64,000 bases of DNA from CBDEFX01 sp965237635 (GCA_965237635.1 CBDEFX010000002.1:248001-312000), one strand, 5' to 3'. Positions 35,109 to 44,390 are shown, numbered from the stretch's first letter. The notes: generated by a model not told the origin, from the sequence alone. Numbers and translations: made by a program.

Positions 35109-35755
35109 GCGGGAAGTTCGTGGCTCGAATGGAGAATGTGCTGGACCTGTACCATGAAGACTACGACCCCGACCATCCCGTGGTCTGTTTCGACGAGACG
35201 TCCAAGCAATTGGTGGCCGACAAGAGACCGTCCATCGGGGCCAGGCCGGGTCGAGTGGAACGATATGACTACGAGTACAAGCGAAACGGGACCCGAAACC
35301 TGTTCATGTTCTGTGAGCCGAAAGCTGGCTGGAGGCATGTCGAGGTGACCGAGCGTCGCACTGCTGTGGACTTCGCACATCAGATGAGGTGGCTGGCAGA
35401 CGAGGCATACCCTCATACAAAAACGATACGGCTGGTGCTGGACAATCTCAACACTCACAAGCTGGGTTCGTTGTACGACGTCTTCGAGCCAGCCGAAGCG
35501 CGGCGGATCGCCAAGCGCCTGGAGTTCCACTACACTCCAGTACACGGCAGTTGGCTGAACATGGCTGAGATAGAGTTGAGCGTCTTCAGCAACCAGTGTC
35601 TCAACCGTCGAATCAGCGACGAGGTGGTACTGAAGCGAGAGGTCTCGGCGCTGGAACATGAGCGCAATGAGGCTGTCGCCGTCATAGACTGGCGTTCCTC
35701 CACTCAGGACGCTCGCACTAAACTTCAACACATCTATCCATCATATTCATATTGA
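35105..35755 (+). CDS. IS630 transposase, C-terminal DDE ORF (copy 2)
   Basis: Identical protein to 3661-4311. It is probably expressed as a -1 frameshift fusion with the preceding ORF. Confidence 0.9.
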   Translation: MSGKFVARMENVLDLYHEDYDPDHPVVCFDETSKQLVADKRPSIGARPGRVERYDYEYKRNGTRNLFMFCEPKAGWRHVEVTERRTAVDFAHQMRWLADEAYPHTKTIRLVLDNLNTHKLGSLYDVFEPAEARRIAKRLEFHYTPVHGSWLNMAEIELSVFSNQCLNRRISDEVVLKREVSALEHERNEAVAVIDWRSSTQDARTKLQHIYPSYSY

Positions 35756-36105
35756 CACGGTACTAGTGCTGTTTGGTCTGTTGGTCGTGGCGATGCTCGG
35801 TATCGGGGGATACATCGGTTGGATGCAGGGCTACGATGCCGGGCTCGTAGCCGAAAACGGAGCGTCCTACGCTCACTACGGGTTCGGCATCTTTGGGTTC
35901 TTTCTGAAGGTCCTGCTGTTCCTGTTCATCTTCTTCCTGATCAGCAAGCTCCTGTTCTTCGGAGCGTGGCGGCACAAGGGCCGTCACGGAGGTCGGTGGG
36001 GTGGGGACTGGCGGGAATGGCATGAACGCCATCACGAGGAGCTCGACGAGGGGAAGAGATCGCCTCGAAACACGGGCGGAGGCGACGATCCGATAGTTGC
36101 CTAAC

Positions 36106-37824
36106 CCCGAATCCACCGAAGGAGGGCGTCGGGTTAGCGTCCTGAGGCGGCAAGAAGGTGCTCCTGTGCTTCTGGGATAATGGTTTTGTAGCAAAAAACC
36201 GACCCCGGAAAAGGAGCACCCAGTAGATGCTGCCACGCAACCACCCCGACCGGATCCAAATCACCTTCGACGACCGCCGCTTGGTGGCCAATGCCGGGCT
36301 GCTCCTTCCGGCCACCCTGGCGCGGCACCTCGGCCTGCCCGAACTCGTCCGGCAGCGCCTCGACCTGGGCGATGCCCCGGGGCGGGCGAACACGAGCGAC
36401 AAGATGATGACGCTGGTGGCGTCTGCTCTGGCTGGGGGCGACTGCATTGACGACGCCGATGTGTTGCGCACCGGGGGGACGGCCTGCACCCTGGGCGGCA
36501 CGGTCAAGGCGCCATCCACCCTGGGCACCTTCCTGCGCAGCTTCCGGTGGGGCCACGTCCGTCAACTCGACCGGGTGAGCCGCGAGTTGCTGGCCCGGGC
36601 TTGGCAGGCCGGGGCGGGACCCGGCGACGGGCCCCTGACCATTGACCTGGACTCCACCATCTGCGAGACCTACGGACTGGCCAAGGAGGGCGCCCGCCAC
36701 CACGGCTATACCGGCAAGCGGGGCTACCACCCGCTGCCGGCCATCGCCGCCGGCACCGGAGACGTGCTGATGTCCCGGCTGCGCGAGGGCCGGGCCAACA
36801 CCGCCCGCGGCGCCGCCCACTTCCTGCGGGAGACGGTGGGACGGGTGCGCTACGCCGGGGCCGACGGACGACTCACGCTACGGGCCGACAGCGGGTTCTA
36901 CACTCATGGCGTGGTATCCGTCTGCCGCAAGATGGATGTCCGCTTCTCCATCACCATCCGCCAGCACAAAAGCCTGCACAATCTCATCGAGGCGATACCC
37001 GAAGATGCCTGGACGCCGATTCCTTACTGGATGGACGGTGCCGCCGATGTGGCCGAGACCACCTGCACCCCCTTTCAGGCCGAGGCGGACGCCGCGCCGG
37101 TACGGCTCATCGTCCGGCGGGTGAAGCCGACGCCCGGTTCCCAACTGGCCCTCTTCGCCAAATACAGCTATCATGGCTTCATCACCGACCGGGACGGGGA
37201 GTTGCTCGAACTGGAGGCTGACCATCGCCGCCACGCCGAGATCGAGAATGCCATACGCGACCTCAAGTACGGCGTCGGGCTGAACCATCTCCCCTCGGGC
37301 CGCTTCGCCGCCAACGGCGCCTGGCTGGCCGTCCAGACGATGGCCCACAACCTGGCCCGCTGGACGGCGCGGATCGGTCTGGGAGAGCGGATAGCCACCA
37401 CCAAGACCCTCCGGCGGCGGTTCTTCTCCCTGGCCGGACGGCTCACCCGCTCGGCACGCCGGTTGACCCTGCATCTTCCGGATCGCTGGCCTTGGGCTGA
37501 GAAGTTCAGCCGCGCCTTGGCCCGGCTGCGAGCCATTCCACTCCCGGCCTGACGGCACCGTCGGCGACCGACCGACCCACCGGACAACCGAAGATCCCCG
37601 CAGACTCGTGCCAGCCCGGTCCGAGAGAGTTCCCTGCTGCGTATTCTCTCGCCATCCCGCGCATCACAGCTCCCGCAGACGGCCATAGGGGCCCCTGTGC
37701 GGCGATGAAGACCGTCCGCCGACCTCCCTACCCCAAATGGAACCCAGGCTATTTCCCCTGTAGCTCCCTCACCCCCCTTCCACTTTCCTCACGCCGTCCA
37801 TCGGTGTCCTTCGGTGGATTCGGG
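36106..37824 (+). mobile_element. IS1380-type element, copy E
   Basis: 1719 bp, flanked by perfect CTAAC duplications (36101-36105, 37825-37829). It landed on the stop codon of the membrane-protein gene and just upstream of the response-regulator promoter region. Confidence 0.95.
36227..37552 (+). CDS. IS1380-type transposase (copy E, intact)
   Basis: 441 aa, same protein as copies B and C. Start and stop are conserved. Confidence 0.93.
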   Translation: MLPRNHPDRIQITFDDRRLVANAGLLLPATLARHLGLPELVRQRLDLGDAPGRANTSDKMMTLVASALAGGDCIDDADVLRTGGTACTLGGTVKAPSTLGTFLRSFRWGHVRQLDRVSRELLARAWQAGAGPGDGPLTIDLDSTICETYGLAKEGARHHGYTGKRGYHPLPAIAAGTGDVLMSRLREGRANTARGAAHFLRETVGRVRYAGADGRLTLRADSGFYTHGVVSVCRKMDVRFSITIRQHKSLHNLIEAIPEDAWTPIPYWMDGAADVAETTCTPFQAEADAAPVRLIVRRVKPTPGSQLALFAKYSYHGFITDRDGELLELEADHRRHAEIENAIRDLKYGVGLNHLPSGRFAANGAWLAVQTMAHNLARWTARIGLGERIATTKTLRRRFFSLAGRLTRSARRLTLHLPDRWPWAEKFSRALARLRAIPLPA

Positions 37825-37853
37825 CTAACCAACGGGCGGTACGTATGATAATT

Positions 37854-37883
37854 CCCTGGGGCGAGGCCAGCCTCGCCCCAGGG
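37854..37883 (+). promoter_or_regulatory. Strong 13-bp hairpin in the leader of the response-regulator gene
   Basis: CCCTGGGGCGAGG pairs perfectly with CCTCGCCCCAGGG around a CCAG loop, 13 nt before the start codon. There is no T tract, so it is not a normal terminator. A TATGAT box (37844-37849) lies just upstream. The expected -35 position overlaps the end of IS1380 copy E. The hairpin could affect translation or be a protein-binding palindrome. Confidence 0.55.
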
Positions 37884-37896
37884 ACTGATTCGCGAA

Positions 37897-38583
37897 ATGA
37901 ACGAGCTTATTCTGGTGGTTGACGACGAGCCGAAGATCGTCAAACTGGCCCAGGACTACCTGGAGCAGGGCGGGTTTCGGGTCGTCACGGCGGTAGATGG
38001 AGAGTCGGCATTGGAGGCCGCGAGACGCGACCGGCCCGACCTGGTGATCCTAGACCTCAGCCTACCGAAAATCGACGGCCTGGACGTCTTTCGGTCCCTA
38101 AGGGCCGACTCCGATGTACCTGTCATCATGCTGACCGCGCGAATCGACGAGGCGGACAGGCTCGTCGGCCTGGAGTTGGGAGCTGACGGCTACGTTACAA
38201 AACCCTTTTCACCCCGCGAGCTAGTGGCGCGAGTGAGGGCCATATTCAGGAGAGTTGGCGGCTCGGTTCAACAAAAGGGCCTCATCCGGATCGCTGATCT
38301 GCAGATAGATACGAACGGACACCGCGTGACTCGTGGAGGCGAAACCGTGCGACTTACGCCGATAGAGTTCAACGTGCTGTCCACGCTCGCGGCGCGCCCG
38401 GGCCAGACGTTCACTCGCGGCCAGCTAATCGACCGGCTTCACAACGTGGACTATGACGGCTTCGACCGAAACATAGACAGTCACGTCAAGAATCTGCGGC
38501 GCAAGATCGAGTCGACGCCCTCAGAGCCCGACTACATCCTTACCGTATATGGGGTCGGGTACAAGTTCAACGGCGAGGTGTGA
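37897..38583 (+). CDS. OmpR/PhoB-family response regulator
   Basis: 228 aa from ATG 37897. The receiver domain (about 4-115) has the acidic pair DDE (9-11), the phosphorylation Asp in LVILDLSLP (about 52), Thr in MLTAR and Lys in VTKPFSP. The C-terminal winged helix (about 130-225) has LTPIEFNVLSTLAARPGQTFTR and the ending YILTVYGVGYKF. It is coupled to the downstream kinase gene by a GTGA overlap. If that kinase is dead, the regulator may depend on another phosphodonor. Confidence 0.93.
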   Translation: MNELILVVDDEPKIVKLAQDYLEQGGFRVVTAVDGESALEAARRDRPDLVILDLSLPKIDGLDVFRSLRADSDVPVIMLTARIDEADRLVGLELGADGYVTKPFSPRELVARVRAIFRRVGGSVQQKGLIRIADLQIDTNGHRVTRGGETVRLTPIEFNVLSTLAARPGQTFTRGQLIDRLHNVDYDGFDRNIDSHVKNLRRKIESTPSEPDYILTVYGVGYKFNGEV

Positions 38584-39723
38584 GATTGAGAGGCCATTGG
38601 CAGCGGCAGCGAGGAGGTAGGTGGGGGCCTCGGGATCACGAAGGGCAGGCTCAGAACTGGCCCCCAACGTGGCATTCGAAAAGAAGGCTGCTGTTCCTCC
38701 GATTCACCATGATGTTCGGGTTCCTGGTGGTGTTAATCGCCGGGTGCATGGCCGCGCTGGCGTTCCTAATCACTAACTTGTTCGGAGGCGGCGGGCAAAC
38801 GGCCGTTTTGGTCTGGATCGGCGGTCTGAGCCTGTCTTTTGCTCTCCCTGTGCTGGCCGTCGGTTTGGCGGTCCGGGCATTCCGTGGCATCGCCGTTCCT
38901 CTGGCGGACGTGATGACCGCCGCTGACCACGTTGCGGAGGGCGACCTGAGCGCCCGCGTGCCGGAAGGTCGGCGCGGCGGATTCAATCGTCTGGCCAACT
39001 CCTTCAATCGAATGGTTGAGGAGTTGGAACGTACCGACAAGCTCCGAAGAAAACCTCACCGCCGATATAGCACATGAGTTGCGGACACCGGTCCATGTTA
39101 TCCAGGGCAACCTCGAGGGCGTCCTCGATAACGTGTACGAGCCGACCGTCGACCACATCAGCACGACGCTGGAAGAGACCCGCTTGCTGGCGCGCCTGAT
39201 CGACGATCTGGGCACACTATCCCTCGCCGAGTCCGGTCAGCTGTCGCTGGTGAAGGAGAGCGTTGACGTGGTTGAGTTCCTGACGGACGTTGCATCGACC
39301 TTCGGCAGCCAGGCCGAAGCGGGAGGCGTAGACATCGAAGTAGAACCGGGCGGAAGTGCGCCACCGGTCGCGCTGAGAGCGGACGTGGGCCGGCTGCAGC
39401 AGGTTATGGGCAACCTGCTGGCCAACGCCCTACGTCATACAAGACGAGGAGGGAAGATTACTCTTCGTGCCACGTCCACGCAAGACGGCGTTCGTATCGA
39501 GGTCGAGGACACCGGCGAAGGGATACCTCCAGACGACCTGCCCTTCATCTTCGACCGTTTTTGGCGTGGGGACCGGTCACGCTCACATGCTGAAACGGCC
39601 GATGGAGGACTCGGCCTCGCCATCGCCCGCCGGCTCGTGCAGGCTCACGGCGAACAGATGGACGTCAGCAGCGAGGTCGGCGTCGGGACTACGTTTAGCA
39701 TCCTGTTGCCGGACGAGCGGTAG
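38580..39723 (+). pseudogene. Sensor histidine kinase, interrupted by a 1-base frameshift
   Basis: The start GTG 38580 overlaps the regulator stop. The first frame (to 39077) has two membrane helices (about 42-64 and 75-97) and a HAMP domain (about 98-150). At the AAAA run 39050-39053 one extra A breaks it. Removing one A gives RRNLTADIAHELRTPVHVIQGN, the HisKA phospho-acceptor helix. The second frame then encodes the rest: N box NLLANALRHT, G1 DTGEGIPPDD, F box FDRFWRG and G2 GGLGLAIARRL, to 39723. Everything else is intact, so this is either a recent lesion, a phase-variation or slippage site, or a sequencing error. Confidence 0.85.
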
Positions 39724-39809
39724 ACGTAGGCCGCTCACCTTGGGGGAAATCCGATCAGCCCGATCCGCATCTAACAGGTCGTCGCTGTGTCACCATAGGG
39801 AGCCTCAAC

Positions 39810-41066
39810 ATGAACAGAGCCCGCATCCGATACCTCACATTGTTCTCTGGTGTGCTATTCGCCGCCGCGGCCCTGGCTTGCGGAGAGTCGACTCCGCCCC
39901 CTTCGCCTACGGCGGCACCGCCGCCAACGACCGTGGCGCCCTCGCCAGCCACCGCGCCCCCGGCTGCACCCACACCCGCAGAACTAAGCATTTCCTCTTG
40001 GGAAATTCATGAGGTTGGTAAGGGAGCGAAGCCCGCTTTGGCCCTGTCCAGTGATGGCACCCCGAACGTGGCCTTCATGCTCGAGGCCATGCCAGGATTC
40101 GTCAAGAACGCCGTTCGCATAGGTGGGTCGTGGGATGTGACGACCATCGCCGAAGGCTACTTCTACGGACCATTGGACATATCCATCGGACCCGATGACG
40201 CAGTGCACATTGCGTACCACGACCACCAGGAGAACTCCTTCCAGCCCGATAAGGGCGACGCCGTCTATGCCACACTGGCCAGCTCCGGAGACGGGGGTTG
40301 GCAGATCGAGCCTGTCTTCGATGAGGGTCACGATGGCTGGGACAACCGCATCGTCGTTGACGCCGAAGGTCGACCGCACATGAGCGCACTCGACCCCGAG
40401 GATTTCGATGGAAACGGGGTCGAGTACTACTTCCGAGACGACTCCGGGGAGTGGCTCGTCGAGACCATCGGCACCGGCCCGCTCACCTACAAGTACTCCA
40501 CGGCGATTGCCATCGACCCTGACGGAAAGCCGCACATCGCCTATCACGATCAGAAGAACAAAGACTTGGCGCTGGCCAGCCGCGACGCCGGCTGGAACAT
40601 TCAGACCGTAGACAGGGAGGGAGAGACCGGGAAGTTCGCATCCTTCGTGATCACCCCCGACGGCCGGTTCCACATCAGCTACTTCACCAGGTTGAGTGAC
40701 ACGTCGGGCACAGTCAAGTACGCCACAAAAGGGCCCGGCGATTCGACCTGGCAGATCAGTGAGGTCGGCAACCTGGAGAACCTGACCTTTGGGTTCCTAG
40801 GCGCCAGAAACATTACTTCGGTGGCCGTGGACAGCGCGGGCAACCCTTGGATAACTTACTCTGATGAGAAGACCGTCAAGCTTGCGGTCCTTGACGGCTC
40901 GGTGTGGCAAGAGCATTTCGTTGTGCAGGCTGGCGGCTCCACCCTGGGCCAGCTGGTCTCCCTAAAGCTCGACCAGAGCGACAGTCCCCATATCGTCTAC
41001 TTCGAGGTCACGGACAGGCGGCCCCTGAACGGCGTGGTCAGGTACGCCAAGGGGACCCCGCGCTAG
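39810..41066 (+). CDS. Lipoprotein with propeller-like repeats
   Basis: 418 aa. It has a lipoprotein signal peptide (lipobox AALA-C, Cys-25) and a Pro/Thr/Ala linker (about 28-60). At least five repeats of about 45-50 residues follow, each with D-x-x-G-x-P-H-I-A/S-Y (for example DPDGKPHIAYHDQKNKDL, TPDGRFHISYFTRLSD, DSAGNPWITYSDEK). Such repeats usually fold as a beta-propeller and are common in sialidase- and kelch-like surface proteins. No catalytic residues are evident, so a binding role is more likely. It stands alone after the two-component genes. Confidence 0.75.
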   Translation: MNRARIRYLTLFSGVLFAAAALACGESTPPPSPTAAPPPTTVAPSPATAPPAAPTPAELSISSWEIHEVGKGAKPALALSSDGTPNVAFMLEAMPGFVKNAVRIGGSWDVTTIAEGYFYGPLDISIGPDDAVHIAYHDHQENSFQPDKGDAVYATLASSGDGGWQIEPVFDEGHDGWDNRIVVDAEGRPHMSALDPEDFDGNGVEYYFRDDSGEWLVETIGTGPLTYKYSTAIAIDPDGKPHIAYHDQKNKDLALASRDAGWNIQTVDREGETGKFASFVITPDGRFHISYFTRLSDTSGTVKYATKGPGDSTWQISEVGNLENLTFGFLGARNITSVAVDSAGNPWITYSDEKTVKLAVLDGSVWQEHFVVQAGGSTLGQLVSLKLDQSDSPHIVYFEVTDRRPLNGVVRYAKGTPR

Positions 41067-41933
41067 CTACCCCCTGAAGCCTTCGAGGACGCGTTGGGCG
41101 GCCTGGTAATCGCGCCGCCCGCCCTTCAGTATTGGCGGGACCAGGTAGATCGACCTGAACCCCTCGTCGACGAACTGCGTCAACACCTGGACTGCGATCT
41201 CTTCCCCTAGCCTGCCCTTCGCGAGGTCGTCGGTTACCCACGAGGGTACGTCGCCGAATACCACGCTGTCGGGCACCATTACCTGGACCCCACAGAAGAC
41301 CGGTGCAGTTAGTTCTTCTCCATGCATCTGCGCGTAAGTGGCGAAGAATTCCCTCAGGGGCCGGGGATCGAACAGCGCCTGCAACAAAAAGAACTGAGCC
41401 CCGGCGACTACCTTCTTTCGAGTAAGCTCCGCCTCGCGCTGTATGCCGCGTCCCAGATCAATCGAGGCCCCAATGCAGAAGTCGGTTGGCGACCGGAGCT
41501 TGCCGCCCTTATAGTCGAGACCGCTGTTCATCGAGTCGATAGCGCGCAGCAGCCCGGTGGGCGTGAAGTCGTCGACTGCCTTCACCGAGGTCAGGTCTCT
41601 CTCGGTGAACACGTCACCTTTGACGACCACGACGTTTTCCAGCCCCGAAAGGGCGGCACCCAGCAGCAAGCTCTCGGCTGCCAACTTGTTCATGTCTCTT
41701 GTCGCAAGAGTAAACAGCACGTCCTTGCCGGTGTGCTGTTTGATCCAGTTGGCGGCGAAGGCGGAGTTGACACGCGTCGACTTACCAGGGTTGTATGCAA
41801 CTGAAATGAAGTCGGCGTCTAGCTCGCGCGCCTGCTCAAGCAGCTGGGGGTCGGCACCTCGCGGGGGAGAGAAGTCGCAGATGAAGACAACGGCCTCTGG
41901 GTCGCGGTCACGCCTCTCAACGACTGTTGTCAT
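41067..41933 (-). CDS. metF: Methylenetetrahydrofolate reductase-like protein
   Basis: Flavoprotein family that reduces CH2-THF to CH3-THF in one-carbon metabolism. 288 aa, a TIM barrel like MetF. It has ICDFSPPRGADP near the N-terminus (where MetF has xExxPPRG), then VLFTLATRDMNKLAAESLLLGA, GLENVVVVKGD, FCIGASID and KVVAGAQFFLLQALFD, all in the expected MetF order. The usual catalytic Glu of the E/S-PPRG motif appears as Asp (CDFSPPRG), so activity is probable but not certain. It is convergent with the lipoprotein gene. Confidence 0.8.
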   Translation of the reverse strand: MTTVVERRDRDPEAVVFICDFSPPRGADPQLLEQARELDADFISVAYNPGKSTRVNSAFAANWIKQHTGKDVLFTLATRDMNKLAAESLLLGAALSGLENVVVVKGDVFTERDLTSVKAVDDFTPTGLLRAIDSMNSGLDYKGGKLRSPTDFCIGASIDLGRGIQREAELTRKKVVAGAQFFLLQALFDPRPLREFFATYAQMHGEELTAPVFCGVQVMVPDSVVFGDVPSWVTDDLAKGRLGEEIAVQVLTQFVDEGFRSIYLVPPILKGGRRDYQAAQRVLEGFRG

Positions 41934-41987
41934 ATAAGTGGAGTACTATGCGGCAGGGAGTTGACTTCGATTGACGAGCGCCGTTGG

Positions 41988-42485
41988 CTATCTCCAGCCC
42001 AACATGCCGTTCTTCCCCGGGACCAGCGATAGCCTGTGCCCGTCCATGCACTTGTACCGCTGCTCACGGACCTCCGGTCGTTTTCCGGAGAGGGACGATT
42101 GGTCCATCGCCTTGTTACAGAAAGGGCAGGCGACGGCATAGACAACCCGATTACGTACCCGTATGAGCTTTACGTGCGCCAGGCTCTCCGACAGCGATGG
42201 GAAATCGCCAACGTACCTCAGGATGTAGCGGGTCGCTGCACTGAGGATGTTGGTGCCGTTTCGCGGTGGTGTCTTTGGTGCGTATTCATAGTCGGCGAAC
42301 CCGCAATGCAGGCACTGAGGCTCGTCGTACCCCATCATGAGCCGCGTTTCGCACCTCGGGCAGACGTCCTTCTTCGCTTTGGGCGTCTCTACCAGCGTGG
42401 TGATTGTTGGCTCGACAGCCACCTCGGACTGGTGAGAAACCTCGGACGTGGCGTAAACATCGGGCGTGGTAACCGAAATAACCAT
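41988..42485 (-). CDS. Zinc-ribbon protein of unknown function
   Basis: 165 aa. Two paired cysteine modules are CPRCETR...CLHCGF (about 42-62) and CPFCNKAM...YKCMDGH (about 120-146), so two zinc ribbons or one split ribbon are likely. The region between is basic and may bind nucleic acid. The start ATG 42483-42485 is preceded by GGGGGAT on the minus strand. Family not recognised. Confidence 0.6.
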   Translation of the reverse strand: MVISVTTPDVYATSEVSHQSEVAVEPTITTLVETPKAKKDVCPRCETRLMMGYDEPQCLHCGFADYEYAPKTPPRNGTNILSAATRYILRYVGDFPSLSESLAHVKLIRVRNRVVYAVACPFCNKAMDQSSLSGKRPEVREQRYKCMDGHRLSLVPGKNGMLGWR

Positions 42486-42540
42486 GGTGATCCCCCTTGA
42501 TCAACACTAGCCGCCTGTGCGGCGAAGATCGAGGTATGCC

Positions 42541-42726
42541 ATGGCACTGTTTCGTCAGGGGTCAGCGTCGGCTCAACGAGCCGAAAAACCGAAGTTCGGC
42601 GGTCCTACCCGCCTCCGTATACCGGCCCCCAAGGAAGATTACGTGCGCACCCCAAAAACAGGAACTGGGTGCATACCCCCAAAGCGTTTACCATTGTATA
42701 AGAAGAGTATAAGAAAATGTCAATAG
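42541..42726 (+). CDS. Possible small basic protein (61 aa)
   Basis: ATG 42541 follows CGAGGT at good spacing. The product MALFRQGSASAQRAEKPK... is Lys/Arg/Pro-rich with no membrane segment. The stop TAG lies inside the 8-bp target duplication of IS66, so the insertion left the gene whole but cut off whatever followed. The pattern is plausible for a small nucleic-acid-binding protein. A chance ORF cannot be excluded. Confidence 0.35.
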   Translation: MALFRQGSASAQRAEKPKFGGPTRLRIPAPKEDYVRTPKTGTGCIPPKRLPLYKKSIRKCQ

Positions 42727-44171
42727 GCAACTGTTCAGACTTAAAGGGATGAACCTAAGACCCCCTAGCGTTGCGAGTGGCAGTGATGTCATAAGGGAGA
42801 GGTGGAAGCTGAAGTAGACCTGCAGAGTGCGAGCCGTGAGACGCTGCTGGCGGTGATAGCCGAGTTGCGGCAGCGTGTAGAGGAGTTGGATGCTCAGCTG
42901 AGCATCCGCGGCCCGACCGCAGGGATGCCGGGCAACAAGCGGTTCGTCAAGCGGCATCAGCCTAAGAGGAACGGACCCCGTAAGCGTCGTCTCCACGGCT
43001 TTGCCCGACGGCGGATGGAACCCACGCAGCGGGTGATACATGCTCCTGAGTCGTGCCCGGAGTGCGGGACGGGCCTGTCAGGCGGCTGGGTTCAGCGGAC
43101 ACGAGAAGTCATCGAGCTTCCGATGGTGCCAGCAGAGGTGATCGAGCACGTCTTTGTGGCCCGGATATGTCCGCTGTGCGACAAGCGGCGGTTGCCTCAA
43201 GAGCCGTTGGAGGGCTTAGCAATGGGGCGGCGGCGCTTGGGGGTCAACCTGGTGAGCCTTATTGTTACGCTGCGAGAAGAGGGGCGGCTGCCGGTGAGGA
43301 GCATCCAGTGGTACCTGCAAACGGTACATCAGTTGGAGCTGAGCGTGGGCGCCATCATTGACGTAGTACACGCCACGGCCCAACGGGCCCAACCGGTAGT
43401 GGCTGAGATGCTGGAGCGCATACGTGGCTCTCCGGTAGTGCATGCGGATGAGACCGGCTGGCGGCAGGATGGGGCCAACGGCTATGTCTGGACCTTCAGC
43501 ACTCCCACGGAGCGATACTTCCTACGCCGTGGCCGCGGCAAGGGTGTGGTGGACGAGGTGTTGGGCGAGTCCCCCGGTCAGGGCGAGAGCAGACTCTTCA
43601 GCGGAGTGCTGGTGAGTGACTTCTACGCTGCATACAGTCACTACCCCGGCCTCAAGCAGCGCTGCTGGGTACACCTGTTGCGGGACATCAATGAGCTTGA
43701 GGCGTTGTACCCTCAAGACATGGGCCTCGCCCTATGGGTTACAGCGGTGCGCCAACTCTATGACCGGGCAAAGGCGTGCACTGACGCCCGCAGCCGACCG
43801 GCGTCTGGCTCACACCCGTCAGCGTCTCCCAACCAGTTGATGCTGGAGAAACTTCTGCTGTCGCTGTGCCAGCCCTTCTCCAACGACGATACTGCGCCTC
43901 AAGCCAAGCTCTGCCGGCGCATAGAACGGTTCATCAAGGAACTGTTCGTCTTCGTTTCCCACCCGGGTGTGCCACCCGAGAACAATGCGGCTGAACGGAG
44001 CTTACGGCACCTGGTGGTCAGCCGTAAGATCAGCGGCGGCACTCGCTCTGAACGGGGCACCAACACCAAAATGGCTCTCGCATCCCTCTTTGGCACCTGG
44101 AGGGCCAACGACCTTAACCCACTCCTCCACTGCCGCAACCTGCTCGTTTCCCCTCAACTCTGAACAGTTAC
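42727..44171 (+). mobile_element. IS66-type element, intact, single-gene form
   Basis: 1445 bp. The terminal repeats are GCAACTGTTCAGA on the left and GTAACTGTTCAGA on the right, flanked by a perfect 8-bp duplication GTCAATAG (42719-42726, 44172-44179). It lacks the small tnpA and tnpB genes of classical IS66, like the ISBst12 subgroup. Confidence 0.93.
42802..44163 (+). CDS. IS66-type transposase (TnpC-like)
   Basis: 453 aa from GTG 42802 (AAGGGAGAG upstream). An N-terminal coiled coil (LLAVIAELRQRVEELDAQL) is followed by a zinc finger (CPECGTGLSGG...RICPLCDKRR), HADETGWRQDG with a catalytic Asp, VLVSDFYAAYSHYPGLKQRC with the second Asp, and NNAAERSLRHLVVSRKISGG with the Glu. All elements of the DDE_Tnp_IS66 fold are present, and it is probably active. 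Confidence 0.94.
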   Translation: MEAEVDLQSASRETLLAVIAELRQRVEELDAQLSIRGPTAGMPGNKRFVKRHQPKRNGPRKRRLHGFARRRMEPTQRVIHAPESCPECGTGLSGGWVQRTREVIELPMVPAEVIEHVFVARICPLCDKRRLPQEPLEGLAMGRRRLGVNLVSLIVTLREEGRLPVRSIQWYLQTVHQLELSVGAIIDVVHATAQRAQPVVAEMLERIRGSPVVHADETGWRQDGANGYVWTFSTPTERYFLRRGRGKGVVDEVLGESPGQGESRLFSGVLVSDFYAAYSHYPGLKQRCWVHLLRDINELEALYPQDMGLALWVTAVRQLYDRAKACTDARSRPASGSHPSASPNQLMLEKLLLSLCQPFSNDDTAPQAKLCRRIERFIKELFVFVSHPGVPPENNAAERSLRHLVVSRKISGGTRSERGTNTKMALASLFGTWRANDLNPLLHCRNLLVSPQL

Positions 44172-44273
44172 GTCAATAGGGTAAACAACCTTTCAATTTC
44201 GTGATGATTTTCACGCACGGTCACGTTACGAGTGCCGGCACCACTTCGGGGCTTCGACTCTCGCTGGCTTGGA

Positions 44274-44390
44274 AGCCCCTCGATACGTCCCGATGGGGAC
44301 ATCAGGACTACTCGGGACGAGCGGGTGGGGCCGGCGTAGTGCCCTCCCCCGCCCACCCCGAGTAAGGCGTCAGCCCGTATCGAGGGGCCT
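44274..44390. repeat. Long imperfect inverted repeat, CTCGATACGT family copy 3
   Basis: CCCCTCGATACG (44277-44288) pairs with CGTATCGAGGGG (44376-44387). Inside, GCGGGTGGGG faces CCCCGCCCACCCCG. It is the longest member of the family also seen at 15829 and 26415. It lies in the 390-bp gap between IS66 and etfB. Apart from it, only the palindromic GGCCGAATAGAAAATCCGGCC at 44492-44512 stands out there. Confidence 0.65.

Larger units (their letters stand above)
34557..35763 (+). mobile_element. IS630-type insertion sequence, copy 2
   Basis: 1207 bp, same length and proteins as copy 1. The right flank has the TA (35764-35765) but the left flank is CA, so one base of the duplication has probably changed (T to C). 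The target again reads CTAGT once collapsed. Confidence 0.92.
34542..36104 (+). pseudogene. Small two-helix membrane protein gene split by IS630 copy 2
   Basis: ATG 34542 (GGAGGTG 5 nt upstream) starts MVRR-, then IS630 copy 2 follows. The frame resumes at 35766 with VLFGLLVVAMLGIGGYIGWM and continues to TAA 36102-36104. Rebuilt, it is about 118 aa with two membrane helices (about 5-25 and 48-70) and a His/Arg/Gly-rich, then acidic tail. The right part could still start at GTG 35766, but without a ribosome site. IS1380 copy E sits exactly on its stop codon, which is preserved inside the duplicated CTAAC. Function unknown. Confidence 0.7.

Noticed and set aside
38580..39077. A stand-alone HAMP membrane protein and a separate soluble kinase.
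   Set aside because: A one-base change restores a standard full-length sensor kinase, and the second frame has no suitable start.
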